A stretch of 64,000 bases of DNA from Agroathelia rolfsii (GCA_018343915.1 JABRWF010000004.1:1054001-1118000); one strand, 5' to 3'; counted from the stretch's first letter, positions 21,380-34,213 are shown. Program-made: numbers and translations. The notes: generated from the sequence alone by a model not told the origin.

Positions 21380-23420
21380 TTATTTTCCATAAGCTTTGCT
21401 TACACGTAACTGTCGGCCTAGGACTTGTAGAGCAGGGACGATGAGCAAAAAAAGAGCCGCAACAATGCTAGGTGTCGGAACAATATATATAGGTTAGCAA
21501 AAACATAGGAAGATGTAAATTCTTCTTGATCGACGTACGCGGCCTCAACACCAAAGGTGACTATTGCTCCTGATTTATCTGCCCATGGTACCTGGAAATA
21601 TGCTACAGCAAAACCTAGGGACGCCTCTGAGATTCTATGATGATGTAACGTTATGACAGCAAATGCATACCTCCCATAGTGCGCATGAAATTAACCAGGG
21701 CACTGACTTCGCCCTTATGACGAGGGAAACAATCGTTGACTAAAGTAGGTGTGTTCAATACTATTGTCTTGAGACGACGTTTTCAACACTTACGATAGGC
21801 ATACACGACAACAGTATTGATCATCATCGAAAATATAGTTATTCCCCAGCCCATAATGATTGCTCCTATACTGAGGTGTTTCTGGAATGAAGCCCCGAGA
21901 ACGAGAAAGCCGCAGACGTAAAAAGGAACGGCAATATAGCAGGCCCTATCAATTATCAAAGTAATCAGCATCATGAGCCATAAATCGCTCGATATATGCG
22001 CAAAAACGAAAAGTTTTTTAAAGGAAATTTAACTAACCACAGTCGTGATTCTGCTTCGAATACACCACGGTTGCGGCGTATACTCATGTTCATAATCCAA
22101 TCATTGGTAAATCGTCCAGAAAGCTCGCCAATAAAGACGGCTACCTAAGCAGTCATATTCCAAAGTCAGCTTCAACATTGTACCTCTCATTCTCAAGGAC
22201 ATACTACTGGGGTGGCATATAATCCTGAAATAATATAGCCGGAAAATCCAAACCCTTCAGGTGGAGGGTTTCCTAAGAATACGGCATTCGTGGTCTTGGG
22301 TATCTAGAGTATAAGAATACAACATATACCTGTCTAGTATGACGACTCACATTAATTCCAATAGTAAACCCAAATAATATTCCCTCAAAAATCAAAATGC
22401 TTAAGACGTGGGGACGCCAGGCGACATTGATAGGAGCCCATGCAATTTCTAGCCAGCCAGAACGATAACGAGCCATCTTGAGTCCTGTTATCCCGATGAG
22501 TGTTTCCAGGCGACTTCGAAAGCCTCTCGTAGGCGCCTCAGGAATGGGCCAGGTAGTACGATCATAAATGCTTTTAAAAATTCATATCAGATTCAAATGC
22601 CAACTCTATCCACGAGTTAAACAAAAACGAGGCTTACGTTTCTTCGCCGAAGAATGCAATCAAAAAGAGCACGATAGCACCGTAAATTGAGCCAACACCA
22701 TATGCCCATCGCCAGCTAGCAGGGATGAGTCAAGGCTTTAAAATTTGGAAAAAAAAATAGAAGATACTCACCTTGTTCGTGCTACCAGAAATCCGAACAA
22801 AAAGGGTGATATAAAGGGTGAAGATACACTAGAACGAGGTCCGTCAGGACAAAATTAAAAAATATGCGGATGAATACTTGCAATCCCATCGTCCAAATAT
22901 TGATCTAGCAAACACACCATCAGGCCTCATTTATGTACTCGTCAAATCTGTAGCTGACTTACCTTGCGAGCCTGTAAGTGAAAAGGGTACATATCTGCGA
23001 TCGCATACAGCCCCTAATTTATACATATCAGAACCAACACTTTTACCTAATTAAATGCTAACGTACGGTCACTTGAGGTGCAGTTCTATTCCCCCATGAC
23101 GTGAGAATATTCTTCAGAGAATGATTCACCAGGCAACATACCCAAAAAATGCTGTCAAGCAGCGCATGACTGTAGAACATATTTGTCAACGCCAACGTCA
23201 TTCCGAAGTTGGTGAGAAGGACTTGCCTGTAAAAGTTTTGAGATTCGGCGCAAATGTGCATCCAATCATGAAACTCAAAGCAAACACCTTCAAAAATATA
23301 TGCTGTTCATCTAAAGTAGGGTGGCGCACATCTCAAAACAAATTACCTGGGACCAGAAGAGTACTGGAAGCCTTCCGTAGCGGCGCATGAGCATCACAGC
23401 AAATATACTACCCCATCCTG

Positions 23421-23451
<31 letters not shown>

Positions 23452-24105
23452 CTAAGAAATCATGTCTTCATATAGATGACTAAATAATACGAACCAAGCA
23501 AGAAAATGCTCCAATTGGACGTTAAGTTGTTGATTACATTGGGCGTGGTATCGAATTGCTCGGCAAGGCCGAATAACGCAGCGATACCTGATTCACACAG
23601 TCATCAAAGTCACCTCCCAGCAACCCGATCGACAATCACATACCTGTAGCTGAATCAAAATCGGGGACAATTGCCGCTAGAGTAATAATAATCAATTGGA
23701 TGGTTTTCCGGCGTGTGCTCCACTATGCAAAATGAGTGTGACTTCATTTCCATTTTCATTAGCCATTCACTTACATTCTGAGGATCGTTGGGACTATCCG
23801 TTGGCTGTGGCCACAACACTTTGGTTCCATCTCTATTTAGTTTCAATTTTGATGCAACCTCCTCTCCGAACTCTATTTTAGCCTCTCTGAAAAATATGTA
23901 TATGCTTGGTGAGTACAGGTCCTTGAAAGAGCGGTTTCGAGACCACATACTCTGGATCTAAGACAAGCCGGCCAGCGCTACGCTCATGGTAGGTATAAAT
24001 ATCATGCATGTCAAACTCCGCAGACTGTGGCTCTATACGCTCAGAATACTTGGTACTGTCTTTCTCCATTTCTATGGTATGCTCGCGAGACTCTGGGCCA
24101 CTCAT
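21380..24105 (-). CDS. Major facilitator superfamily transporter
   Basis: The gene has many exons on the minus strand. The N-terminus from ATG 24105 is hydrophilic. It contains HDIYTYHERSAGRLVLDP and, after an intron, EAKIEFGEEVASKL with LWPQPTDSPNDPQN, the standard head of a fungal MFS subfamily. Transmembrane exons follow: a segment around 23650-23500, small exons to 22700, a central loop with GEETIYDRTTWPIPE and MARYRSGWLEIAW near 22660-22440, and C-terminal helices at 21974-21783. The last exon, TPSIVAALFLLIVPALQVLG, ends at the stop at 21380. The expected protein is a twelve-helix plasma-membrane proton-coupled carrier. The substrate cannot be told from sequence; drug or secondary-metabolite export is only a possibility. 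Exons are very short, and one acceptor near 23424 is preceded by T28. No disabling stop was noticed, but not every splice was resolved. Confidence 0.75.
23424..23451 (+). repeat. A28 homopolymer (T28 on coding strand) before an MFS-gene acceptor
   Basis: On the minus strand a run of 28 T is followed by ACTCAG and the exon sequence GATGGGGTAG. It therefore sits as the polypyrimidine tract of an intron in the transporter gene. The exact length is prone to sequencing error. Confidence 0.7.
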
Positions 24106-24820
24106 GACTGACAGCTACGAGCAGAAGAGCAAGTACCGGGAGATGATGGAAGTGGGTTGGTAACCTGGCAAAGGAGAGTCTGTGGGCTCTCGCTTACTTC
24201 TAAATCAAAACATGCGAATGAATGGGCCCCGCATGGTTGTAAGTTATCCGCCGACCCAATGAGTTTATTCAGGACCTCTTGTGCCAAATGGAAGGTCACG
24301 AGGCGAGTTAGTAATGGGGCCTTGATCACGTTGAAGAAAGGCGCCAACAGAACCGATCATAAGGACGTAAGGTATTCTTTCTCAAAGCGTCACATCATCG
24401 TTATCAGCTTAAATACGGGCCAGCTGATAAGCGCAGAAAAACAACTAGATATAGGCAGAAAGCATTTCTACCAATGACTCTCTGGCTTACCCCACGGCAC
24501 ACTGGGGACCGATCAGCCTAGGTTCATTTACTTGGAGACCTGAGTAATGTTATATCCGTGCTTTCCGGGGATAAGTTGAGGGTAAAGAGGGTCTGGCAGC
24601 GTTGCTCCGGGTACGAACATGATTGGACGAGAGAGCAGACACTGCCTCCGCTAACTTGGGCTGGTGTGGATACAAACCCGACTAAACGACGAATCAAATA
24701 CCCGCTGATCATTGGTAAGTTCTAAGAACTGAGTGGCAGTTCCTAATACCCCGAACATGCTAAATAATATTACCCTACGTGACGTTTACTACATAAGGCT
24801 GTTGATAACGCAAAAACTAT
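24106..24820. other. Intergenic, no gene seen
   Basis: 5' region of the MFS gene and 3' flank of the A-T-R copy 1 gene. Short frames at 24102-24347 (minus), 24157-24477 and 24524-24712 (minus) lack domains or plausible splicing. Confidence 0.45.
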
Positions 24821-27800
24821 TCAGCCAAGCATACCCTTTTTCTTCCAATAGCGTATCCAAGCTCTAACATCTTCGCTGCTGAGAGGTTCTAGCTTCCTAA
24901 AGCAATTGCTTAGGCGTCGCATTTTTTCCGTGGCAAGAATGGTTTCTGCAGTATCGGAATCTCCTTGTGATTGACCTTCCAAAAACGAGCGGAAGAAGTC
25001 AAGTAGTTTCAGTGCAGGCTGATAACAAGTCAGATAACTAGATCAAACAAATGCATCATGATTACTCACCAGGTTCGACATGGATTCTTCACTTGCATCT
25101 GATGCAGCGCTCTCGAGCTTCTCAAGCCATTCAGCAAAAGGTACGATAGACAGCGATGATATACCAGTAGCCTCTGAGAGCGCGTCACGTGTTGCTGTTA
25201 TAATCTTGGTCCAGTCAATTGGTCGAGGGTGAGCGATGTTCAGCGATTGCGGCGGGAAACCAGATATAAACAGGGTATCAAGGATGGCATCCGAAACGGC
25301 TGTCACAGGAAGCCATGAAACCGTTCCATGTGCATTTGGGAGCGCGCCCAACGCTACGGAAGACTTAACAAGGATCGAGACCCAATCACTGGTGGCCCAG
25401 GATCCGCTCGGCACTGGCCCCGTCATCTGTCCTATACGGAAAGATGTTGCCTGAAGGCCGCTGTTGGCAAGAATCTATAAACGGTATCAAATATCGAAGT
25501 TTGCACTTATAAATATATATAATCAGCCTACTCGTTCACAGACGTATTTCCCCTCTCCATAGCCACCACCAACAGCATACCGCCCATCCAACTGTAGTTC
25601 TTCAGGGAATGGACCTTTGTTTTTTGGCCATGACTGGGCGGTGCCAATTGATGAAGTGAACATGAATCGGATATATGCTGCGTTTGGTGACGATAGCGCC
25701 AGGTCAATGAGGTTGCGAGTGCCAGCTATATGGGGTTCAAACGAGTCGATGGAAAGGTTAAAGTCCAGACGCCAAGCATTGTGAATGATTGCAGTGACGC
25801 TAGTGAGTACCTGAGCAGCGATGAACATGATTGGTATGTTCTTCTGGAAAAAATTAGGGATGTACATACTTGCTCATATTGTAATGACTCCAATCCTAAC
25901 TTCTCATTGGCGGAAACGCCTTCTAAGAACACGAGCTTTTCGCTTTCGAGTAGGTCCAGAGGAAGGTCTCGGTCAACAAAGGCGTTAATTTGTCTCTCCT
26001 TCGACGTCTTTTTCCCGGGTCTGTTGTAAGCATACACCCTACTTACCCTCTCGTCTCTGAGAAGAGATGCCAAGAGGAAGGACCCTAAACTTCCTGTCGT
26101 TCCCGTGAGCAAGATAACGCTAGGAAGAATGAGCTCTCCAATCTGGCGTGTACCAGACAAGCCATGGGAAAAGCGGGAAACGAGGTTCTCAATATTGTGA
26201 GTTCTTTGTTCCACAGAAGACATGGGGGAATCAGTAGTGTCATTGGGAGATATTGATGCCAGCCGAGCAATGTGAGATGCGAGACTGCTGAGGGTCGGAT
26301 AAGAAAACACAAGGTTCTGAGGTACAGCCTTGAAGGTATGGTCACGGTCACCAGCCACTATCAAGTCCGAAGTTCGTAGTGCAGCTACAATCTGATTCCG
26401 CAAGAACGTAGCGCTTAAACTTTATAGTGATTACATCATGTAAGTCACATATATATGCACATGACTTATGATGAGTTACCAACCTGTCAAAACCTTGTTC
26501 AAACAAGTTGCTGTCGACCTTGAATACTTTCATACTTCTACCTGCTGTGACAACATCGGCTGCCCTTATGGCTAACCAATCTTGGATATCTTCTTTTAAC
26601 CAACTCTTGGGTAGTGGTACAGTGCTAACTCTCTTTCCGACTTCTTCGTAACTATCAAGTGATAAAAACGGGTAGTCAGATGTATAGATCAGTGAATATG
26701 ACATGAACACGTACAGCGCGTTGATCTCTTGCTCATAGAGCGCGACCAGGGCCTTCTTTTTCAGAGTGCCCTTATCTGTCTTCAGCACCGGTTTTTCTTT
26801 CTTAATCAAGAGAATCATCTCCTTGAAAATACGACTGAATGCGGGGGAACTGGTAGTGGCAGCCTCGACTGTAGGCCAAATACGATTGATGAACTGTTCC
26901 TCCTCTCCTGGGCCCACCTCCACTGCTGGTTCGATCAGCACACCAACCTGATCACGCTCACGCCCGAACATGACAGCCGACTTGACGAGCGAGTCTGCGG
27001 CGATGGCTTCCTCAATGGGAGCCGGTACAGTCTTCTCACCCGATGAAAGGATGATGACATCATCAATACGGCCAACTCTGAGGAACTCGTCAGTTGAGAA
27101 AGGTCTTGTTGAAGAGAATTAATTCAATGGCATACATCTTCCACAAGTCAAGGAAGGGATGCTTCTGAAATAGATCAGAGGCAGCATATCCTTCTTTAAT
27201 TATTGTTTCCCCATCAACTTGGACTTCTTCATGGAAATTTGATACAGCAATGCCATAAATGTCAGAAGGCTAGATTTGCGAGTGAGAAAGGCACGTAAGA
27301 AGCAAAAGTGGCGGACAGGATAAACTTACGAGAACACGTAGTTCGTAAATCTTGCTACTTGGATCTTCGTCATCGGCAGATCCTTGCAGTGACCAATCAA
27401 TATTAACGCGATGGCAAAATTTAGCGTAATTCCAGTACTCGGAGTTAGGGTCTTCAGGGACATAGATACACGACGGAGGAACAATCTGACGGATGATGGT
27501 AAGTAGGCGTGTGCAAAACTCACGGGGGTGAAATAATTAAATAAATACCTCCGTGCCGCCGTATGCACTCCTCAGCTTGACTCCTTTACCGACAAGGAAC
27601 TGGCCCTTTTCAAAGGTCAGAGGCCCACCGCCGAAAGTCAACTGACGTAAACTCCTGAGGTATGCTATCTTTTCATCGTCGTTCTCTGTCGCCCATGCGT
27701 CGACAAAGGTTGGCACGGTGGTCAACGCTTCAGGAGACGTCTTTTTCGAGTATTCGTATATATTATCCGAGGTCGGTACAATAGGAAGTGTATATGGATA

Positions 27801-28831
27801 TGAATCCAAAGGAATGGCACCAGAACTAGGCAATTTCGAAATGATAGTTGGAGGAAACACACAGACGCTCAAGCCGGTATAGAGTCCCAGATGCACTTCA
27901 ACATTAAACCCTAAGAAAAGCAAAGGGCATAGTTAGCCGACAGACAATCTTAAGAATAGCTCAGACATTCACCATATGCATGAAATGGGGGCAGGCCGAA
28001 GATGCCAAGCTTACGTAGTGGGGGATTCATTCTTAGGTAATCTAATGTTGCGGCTGGTAACACCATAATTTCAATGAAATAAATCAGATTTAACAATGAG
28101 CTTCATAGATAAAAGACACTCACACATATTTCCGGCAAGACGGTGAAAATGGAGTGTCTGGGGAATCGGCTTTGGGAAACCGGTGCTACCACTACTGTGC
28201 AAGCAGATAGCTAAATCATCTCCAGGCCGAATTTTAGGAGGATAGGCTTTGAAGGGATCATGAATTGTTTCCTGTCCAAAGCGGGGATATATGGCACCGA
28301 AGGGAGGGACGTAATCTATTCTCAAGTCGAAATCGGCAGGAATTTCCTCCTTGATGGCAGAGATCAGTGAGTCGGTAAACTCATTCACGGATGGTGCCGT
28401 CGTTAGGATGCGGTGACAGTTTGATTTGACTAGCATGCTGATGACGCCTGCGGGTGCATTTCTATGCGACATGGGAAATGGCTAGAAAGACTCGTCAGAG
28501 ATGCAGAAAAGGCGGCCGAAGAGTTGCTGGCAGATCTCACGGTATAACCGGCACGCATGATACCCATTGTCAGGGCATGATACACGACCGAATCAATGTT
28601 GGCAATTATTGCAATCAACTGGTTGTCGTTACCCTCAGATGGGTCTGGACGAATGTGGTGAGCGAAGCGGTGAGCAGCCCTCCCGAACTCCAAAAACGTT
28701 AGCTCAGTTGGTTTTTCGGCCTCGGGGAGAGAGAATATAAGATATGGGTCATTAGGGCATTGAAGCATCCTATAATCAAGAAGTTCGTGTAGGAAAGCGT
28801 CATGATGCTTGGCCAAAGTCGGAGAGGACAT
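24821..28831 (-). CDS. Adenylate-forming reductase (A-T-R), copy 1
   Basis: The multi-exon gene starts at ATG 28831. The adenylation domain shows FLEFGRAAHRFAHHIRP, the phosphate-loop motif SSGSTGFPK near 28170, a central SAYGGTE near 27560 and a late VGRIDDVIILSSGEK. The thiolation domain has FEQGFD joined over an intron at about 26490 to SLSATFLRNQI; the serine carries phosphopantetheine. The reductase domain has LLTGTTGSLGSFLL for NADPH binding and the catalytic Y-x-x-x-K in GGGYGEGKYV, and ends with ARAWIRYWK-type helices before the stop at 24821. Such basidiomycete enzymes activate a carboxylic or amino acid and release it as an aldehyde. They are relatives of aminoadipate reductase that lack condensation domains. 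The substrate is unknown. Copy 2 (36288), copy 3 (58854) and copy 4 (61621) share this layout. Confidence 0.9.
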
Positions 28832-30095
28832 GGTCCGAGTACTGCTGAGAGGAGTTGCCTGAATGCTAAAGCGCTAACAGGCTGTCGCCTCAAGCTGGTT
28901 TATATCTCAGTGTAGCTAATCGGGAGAGTTCTCCGCAAGCCGGAGGCACGCTACCAATAATCATGATGAGTTTGTGCCGGTGATGGCAGAGAGGCTGTTG
29001 CGACTGAGGCTGGGAGCGGTAGCGAAAGACTCCTGCCGAAGAAGCTCCAATGAAGAGAATCATAGCGCTACTTCGAAATGAATATTGGTGAGCGGCAGAA
29101 CCAGACGATCAACATGAGCTTCCTTGGCAATGATGGCACAGAAGACTCGGACATTCAGGATGGTATTCACTTTCAACTTCAAAATTAAAGCCCATCAAGC
29201 GGAAAGTCGAATCCCGATAAATTGCGGTCTACGGTCAAATCTTACCAACGCCACTGTGGCTGAACCTTGGCGTACAGGAGCCTCATAAAACACCGCTGCT
29301 TTCTTGTATCAATCCCTACGTCATGAACGTGCGTGAACGATGACTTTCTCCTCTCAGGCTTCGCAGATGAAAATGACGGTCCGATTTTTTATAAACAGAT
29401 CATAGTATTACCTCTAAATTTTGGTTAAGGGGCGACTTTCCATGAGATCCTATTCTATCATGAGCTTTGAATATCATCATTACAGGATAGAACTGAGTGG
29501 CCTTTCCATAAGCTTCAGATTACTTACACAGCTACAAGGATCGGTACTTCAGCAGTCCTCAGCACAAACACAGGCTATTGAAATACGATGATCATTCAAG
29601 ATAGATAAAGAAGGTGTTAATCAAGTGCAATGTTCGTGTCATCACTAAGATCTTCGATTGCTCTGGATCCCAAAGTCATTATATAGCGAAGAATACCAGC
29701 TTAGATTACTGAGGCTTTGATTTCAGGTACTACAATCAAACTGCCTGAGGTTGTGTTCCGTTTGCTCAGAATCTGTCGACGAGATCAACAGACATATAAA
29801 GTGCCAGTGCACATTCCACTTGCAGCTTGTCACATTAAAATGGTTCCAAATCCTAGACATTAAAAGGCACCAGTTGCTGTATTCCATGCGACATAGCTCA
29901 TAGGATCCTGTCTGTCAGTTACAGTCGAATTCATGTTGTGATTTGTTCATGCGAAAAAAAGGTGCAGAAAAATGATATTATATACGCTTCCGGTCACGTG
30001 GTATTCACGCCACCCGGGCTGCCACCGAGCTTGCCTGCTTGCTTGAGCAACTTAATTAATTGCAGCAGCAAAGTCAAGTCACCTACCAGTGCACT
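28832..30095. other. 1.26 kb intergenic region
   Basis: Divergent space between A-T-R copy 1 (minus) and the gene at 30096 (plus). No open frame with coding character was found, apart from the short lead-in to the plus gene. Confidence 0.5.
28899..28904 (-). promoter_or_regulatory. TATA-like box of A-T-R copy 1
   Basis: TATAAA on the minus strand, 68 bp upstream of the ATG. Copy 3 has an equivalent TATAAA at 60631-60636, and copy 2 a weaker TATAAT near 40314-40319. Confidence 0.45.
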
Positions 30096-30979
30096 ATGTC
30101 TGCTGCAGCACAGACAAACCGAGCTCTACGGGCCATCGAACACTCTTTCAAAACAGCAGCAGCAGCAAAAACCTTCCCAGGCCGCGCTCCCGTCTGCACG
30201 CCTGCCGCGCGCCATCTGGTGCTCGCTACGCTCCGCCAGCGCCCGCAATGGTCCACACACGAGCTCTTCCAGCACCTGCTGCCACCTGTACCCACGCTGA
30301 AGGCCAAGACGAAGACAAAGCTCGAAGCTAAGATCCGTACTTCTAATGCGCGCAAGGGAAAGCCAGACGCACCTGTTGTCATACACACCAAGGCACCCAA
30401 GCCTGTAGTGGGCGAGAAAGTCATACGGCACCGTGGCCCAGCTGGCTTGCCTTCACCCGTGAACTCGGTTGTACCCTCGATGACGTGCGTTTATACACTC
30501 ATTGTCTTCCTTCACGTTTATACTTTACTAAACTTTCTTTTCCTTTTCCTTTTTGTTTGGCATCTACTGTTCAATTAAACAGATACCTCAAACACGTCGT
30601 CCTCCCCGACCTAATCAGCAGACGCAAAGTCGAAAAAATCCACATGCACAAAGTGTCCGTGAACCCAATCAGGGCGACATCACAACAACTTTCTTCCGTC
30701 GCAGCGCGCAAGACGCAGTGGGTATGGCGCCTTGTGCCCAAGGAACACCGTGTGCGTCGTGCTCGTGTGGGCAAGAGGGTGTTCGGTACTGAGGTTGGTG
30801 TGGGTATGGACTGGGGTCATTTGAACAAGAGGAGGTTGAGAGCAAGGAGAGAGAAGGTTTCACGTGCTGTTGCGTTCTTGAGGGATGTGCAGGATTTACG
30901 GGCGAGGGTCAAGGCGGCAAAGAAGGCTGTACAGGAGAAGAAGGCAGCAGAGAGCGGTGCGGCTGCTGCAACTGCATAG
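30096..30979 (+). CDS. Small basic protein, unknown, possibly mitochondrial
   Basis: Two exons (30096-30484 and 30583-30979) are joined across a 98-nt intron (GTGCGT...AAACAG) and encode 261 residues. The N-terminus is rich in A, R, S and T with few acids (MSAAAQTNRALRAIEHSFK), which would fit a mitochondrial targeting sequence. The middle has YLKHVVLPDLISRRKVEKIH and the end is strongly basic and helical, with HLNKRRLRARREKVSRAVAF and an A/E/K-rich tail. The composition resembles fungal mitochondrial ribosomal or RNA-associated proteins, but I do not recognise a specific family. The start was chosen at the first ATG; the frame is open a little upstream without another ATG. Confidence in the gene is good and in the role is low. 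Confidence 0.7.
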
Positions 30980-31298
30980 GGGATTGTTGCACAATTCCGC
31001 ATATAGTGCGAAATATTTTTGTACTTGGTGTTGGCGACGTCCTTTTATTCCTGTCATGACCCTGTGCGACCGGTCACTGCCAGTGGTACACATAACATAG
31101 CATATAAATCTTACATTCGTGGCTAATAGACATGCTACATTATATAGTGGCTACAAAAATCAATCAAACAACAACGGCAGCGGCAAGATAGGGTTGAAGG
31201 AGAGAATAGCATGAATGATTAAATCAACCACTCTCGGGGAGAAATATGTGTTACAAGGCGCTGAACTGCGCCAGACGGGATAATGAATGTCTTGATGC
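30980..31298. other. Convergent 3' flanks
   Basis: This 319-bp AT-rich space lies between a plus-strand gene end and the Dcp1 gene end. It holds no gene and probably contains both 3' UTRs. Confidence 0.5.
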
Positions 31299-34213
31299 TC
31301 ACTCGAGCATGGACATGTACTCTTGCCATAGGTCATCCACGAAGGCTTTGTCGGTCTTTGAATCAAGAAAATGAGAGCAGGATATCAGCGTCAATGGCTG
31401 AGAGAAGTAAAGTTGATCAACTCACGTGAATGAGGGTTAACACCTCCTTAACAAAGTCATTCCTCCCCAATCCCTTGAGATGCATCCCAGCCTGTGGAGC
31501 ACGCGCCACCGCGCGCAGGAGCGCAACCTTGGTCGAGGGCCGATCCAACGGTTCGTCGTCGTAGCCTTGACCTGGTGCTGCAGAGCTTGGCTCATTTTTG
31601 TCCATGTACACGACGGCGTCCGAAGATGAGGACGGTTCCATACCGGTCGCAGATACAGAGCTGGGTGTGGTCGTAGCGGCAGCAACCTCGTTCGTCCTCT
31701 CCGCTTTCCTCCTCTCACGTCTCTCCCGCTCCTTCTCGCGTTTGCTCTTCTTCTTCTTCTCGGCAGCATCTTCCGCCGTTGTCGCACTCACATCCGGCGA
31801 CTGAGAAGAAGGCGTGGACGTCACGCCCTGTAGCGCTGCACCTTTGACTGACTGTTTTCCATTCGCGTGCGCCGTACCAGTCGTCATCGTCTTCGTCGTA
31901 GATTGCGGAGAAGCAGAAGCAGAAGCATTATGGGCAGCTGCCAATGCCTTGAACTTATTCATGTCGCTCAGTGCACTCGTGTCTGAGAAGTCCAATTCGA
32001 CAATATCGCTATCGGCACCGTGCCCATTGATCGCGTTGTCCGTCTGGTCCCACGCAGACGTCGAGCTGAACATCGTTGTTGCAGCTGGAGGGCGCGGCGT
32101 ACTACTGCTTCTCGCTGCATCCGGGACGACGGAGGCACCATTGGCACGGTTATTCATCAGACCGGCAACAAGCCCGTTGCTAGTATTGGGGACGGGATCG
32201 TTCGTCGCCACACTGCCCGTGCTGCTGTGAGTTCCGTTATGTTGCCCCGCATAAGCCGCTTGCCTTCCCTGAGGAGCAGCGCCATTGTGAACAGGGGGAG
32301 GTGTAGCTGCATAGGGCGTAGTCGCGCCCCCTGCCATCAGCGTGGCCAGTAGGCCAGTGCTGAGCACTTGTTGCTGTTGGGAGGGGATGGATGCCGGCTG
32401 GACGGAGGGCACACGTGAGGGCCCTACTGATGCACCAAATACTGGTTGATCTGCATCTTCTTGAGATGGCATGTTAGTATGTCGTGGTCTGCCATTGGTG
32501 GCAGTAGAATCAGAGGCGATTGTAGGCGCGGCAGTCACTGGCCGGCTTAGCGGCGTGGGAGGCTTGGCTAGAGGATTTGTTGCCATTGCATGTGACGCGT
32601 AAAGTGTGGCCTGGACAGGGTGAGATACGGTGCGTCGTTGTTCGGGAGAGGGGAATTTGAAGGTCGGGTTCATCTCATGGGCGCTTCGTCGTGGGGTTTG
32701 AGCGCGTTGAAGGGGTTCTTGCTGCTGCGGTGTAGGAAGGCCATTGGACATAGGGGTCGTAGATGCTGACGCAAAGAGAGCATCCAATGTCATTTGAGAG
32801 TTATGCGTCTGCCGAGTTAATCCTGCCGTGGGCTGTGAGGGGATGGCCTGTGCGCCGGGATTCATAGCAGAGGCGAAAAGTGTGTCCAGGGTTGCGTTTG
32901 AAGTAGGGAGGACAGGTGCAATAGAGGAAGATGCAATATGCGAATCGACAGTAGGCTGTGATGCATGGTTTGGAACAATAGAACTAGTTGTGGCAGAAGC
33001 AAAGATAGAAGCCAATAATGTCTGCCCGTTGCTGTTGGATGACGCGGATGTGGGTGTAGATGTGGTTACTGAGAGAGGAGCAGAAGCAGAAGGTGCAGTA
33101 GCGAAAAGAGAATGAAGGTTGATTTTTGTAGAAGCAGTGACACTCTGCGAGGTAGGATCGATCGCAATCCCGTTTGAAGATACAGAGCTTGCAGGAGGGT
33201 CCGTGCCGTTGATAGGGTGAGAAGCGTTGGATAAGCCTGTAAATTAAATTAGGTTGGAACACTGAAAGGAGATAAATGAAAATGAAACAGGCCTCGAGAT
33301 CTGGCTTTCGCAACATGCGTTTGAGCTTGGGCACGACTGACCATAGGAGATGGCATTGGGGTAGTGAGAGGCAAACCAAGGCGTTCGGGCCCAAATTGAA
33401 ATTGAGAGGGGTAGGGCTGGTTGCGTCGCACGTATTCTCGCAATCTATAGAAGTAATCAGCGAGCATACACTTGGGTGATCGACTGGTATCTGATACCTG
33501 AAGAGTACGTCTGTTAAAGGCTCTCTTTGATCTTCGATATTGTAAACCCAAAGCATGATCCGATGAGCCTTGCCACGCTCATCCTCTCCCTCCGCACCCT
33601 TCCCTGGAATGCGGAATGGCGCGTTCCACGCCATACGAGGGTCAAACTTGTCTTCAAGCATCACTTTATCCCTCTTCTCCGAGAACTCCGGAAAGGTCAT
33701 ATACAGGATGTATTTGCCCTCCTGCACCGCGCTTTCATCCTCAGGATGCATCCTGACGATATAATCCTCCATACCCATGCGATTCAGGATGTAGAAGCCA
33801 TAGGGAGGGTACTCTGAACGCTCAAAGAGGAACATGGGGCCTTCAGGCTTCTCGTTGGCCCAGGATTCGGTGCTGGCATTCCAGATGTAGACGGTGACGT
33901 GAGACCATTGATCGAATATGCGGGTGATAGACGGATCCCTCCGCCTCAAGACTTTAAGATTGTATTCATAGCGCATAGCGGGGGACATGCCCAGGCCAGG
34001 AGCAGGCGAGGCTGCAGATATCGATGCACTAGGAGTGACATTGTGGGGCTGTAAAGGATGGTGTGCGGACAGGGAGACCTTAGGACTGTGTTGTACCTGC
34101 GTAGATTGCTGGCCACGACGTGGGGGGCCCATTGTCTGCGCCGTGAGTGCTGAGCGGGCAGGGTGATGATGAGAGTGGGAGGATGAGAACGACGGAGGCT
34201 GGCCCGGAGCCAT
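31299..34213 (-). CDS. DCP1: mRNA-decapping enzyme subunit 1 (Dcp1)
   Basis: After a disordered start (ATG 34213), an EVH1-type Dcp1 domain begins at MRYEYNLKVLRRRDPSI. It includes VTVYIWNASTESW, GPMFLFERSEYPPYGFYILN and IMLWVYNIEDQREPLTDVLF. Intron 33445-33497 separates it from LREYVRRNQPYPSQF. A second intron, ending near 33240, is less clear: the simplest frame-keeping join uses a GC donor at about 33280. A long disordered region to about 31500 carries repeated LFASA-like motifs (32764-33120). The conserved C-terminus, FVKEVLTLIH joined in phase 0 to TDKAFVDDLWQEYMSML, is the trimerisation-like tail. The stop is TGA at 31301-31299. Dcp1 activates Dcp2 to remove the 5' cap of mRNA in the cytoplasm and P-bodies. 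The protein is about 900 residues, much longer than the yeast protein, mainly through the disordered region. Confidence 0.9.
32764..33120 (-). repeat. Four spaced L-x-x-(L/I)-F-A-(S/T)-A motifs in Dcp1
   Basis: Copies at 33094-33120 (NLHSLFATA), 32992-33021 (TLLASIFASA), 32866-32895 (TLDTLFASA) and 32764-32793 (TLDALFASA). Their centres are about 34, 42 and 34 residues apart, and the linkers differ, so they look like selected short helical motifs rather than a DNA-level tandem repeat. Confidence 0.7.
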
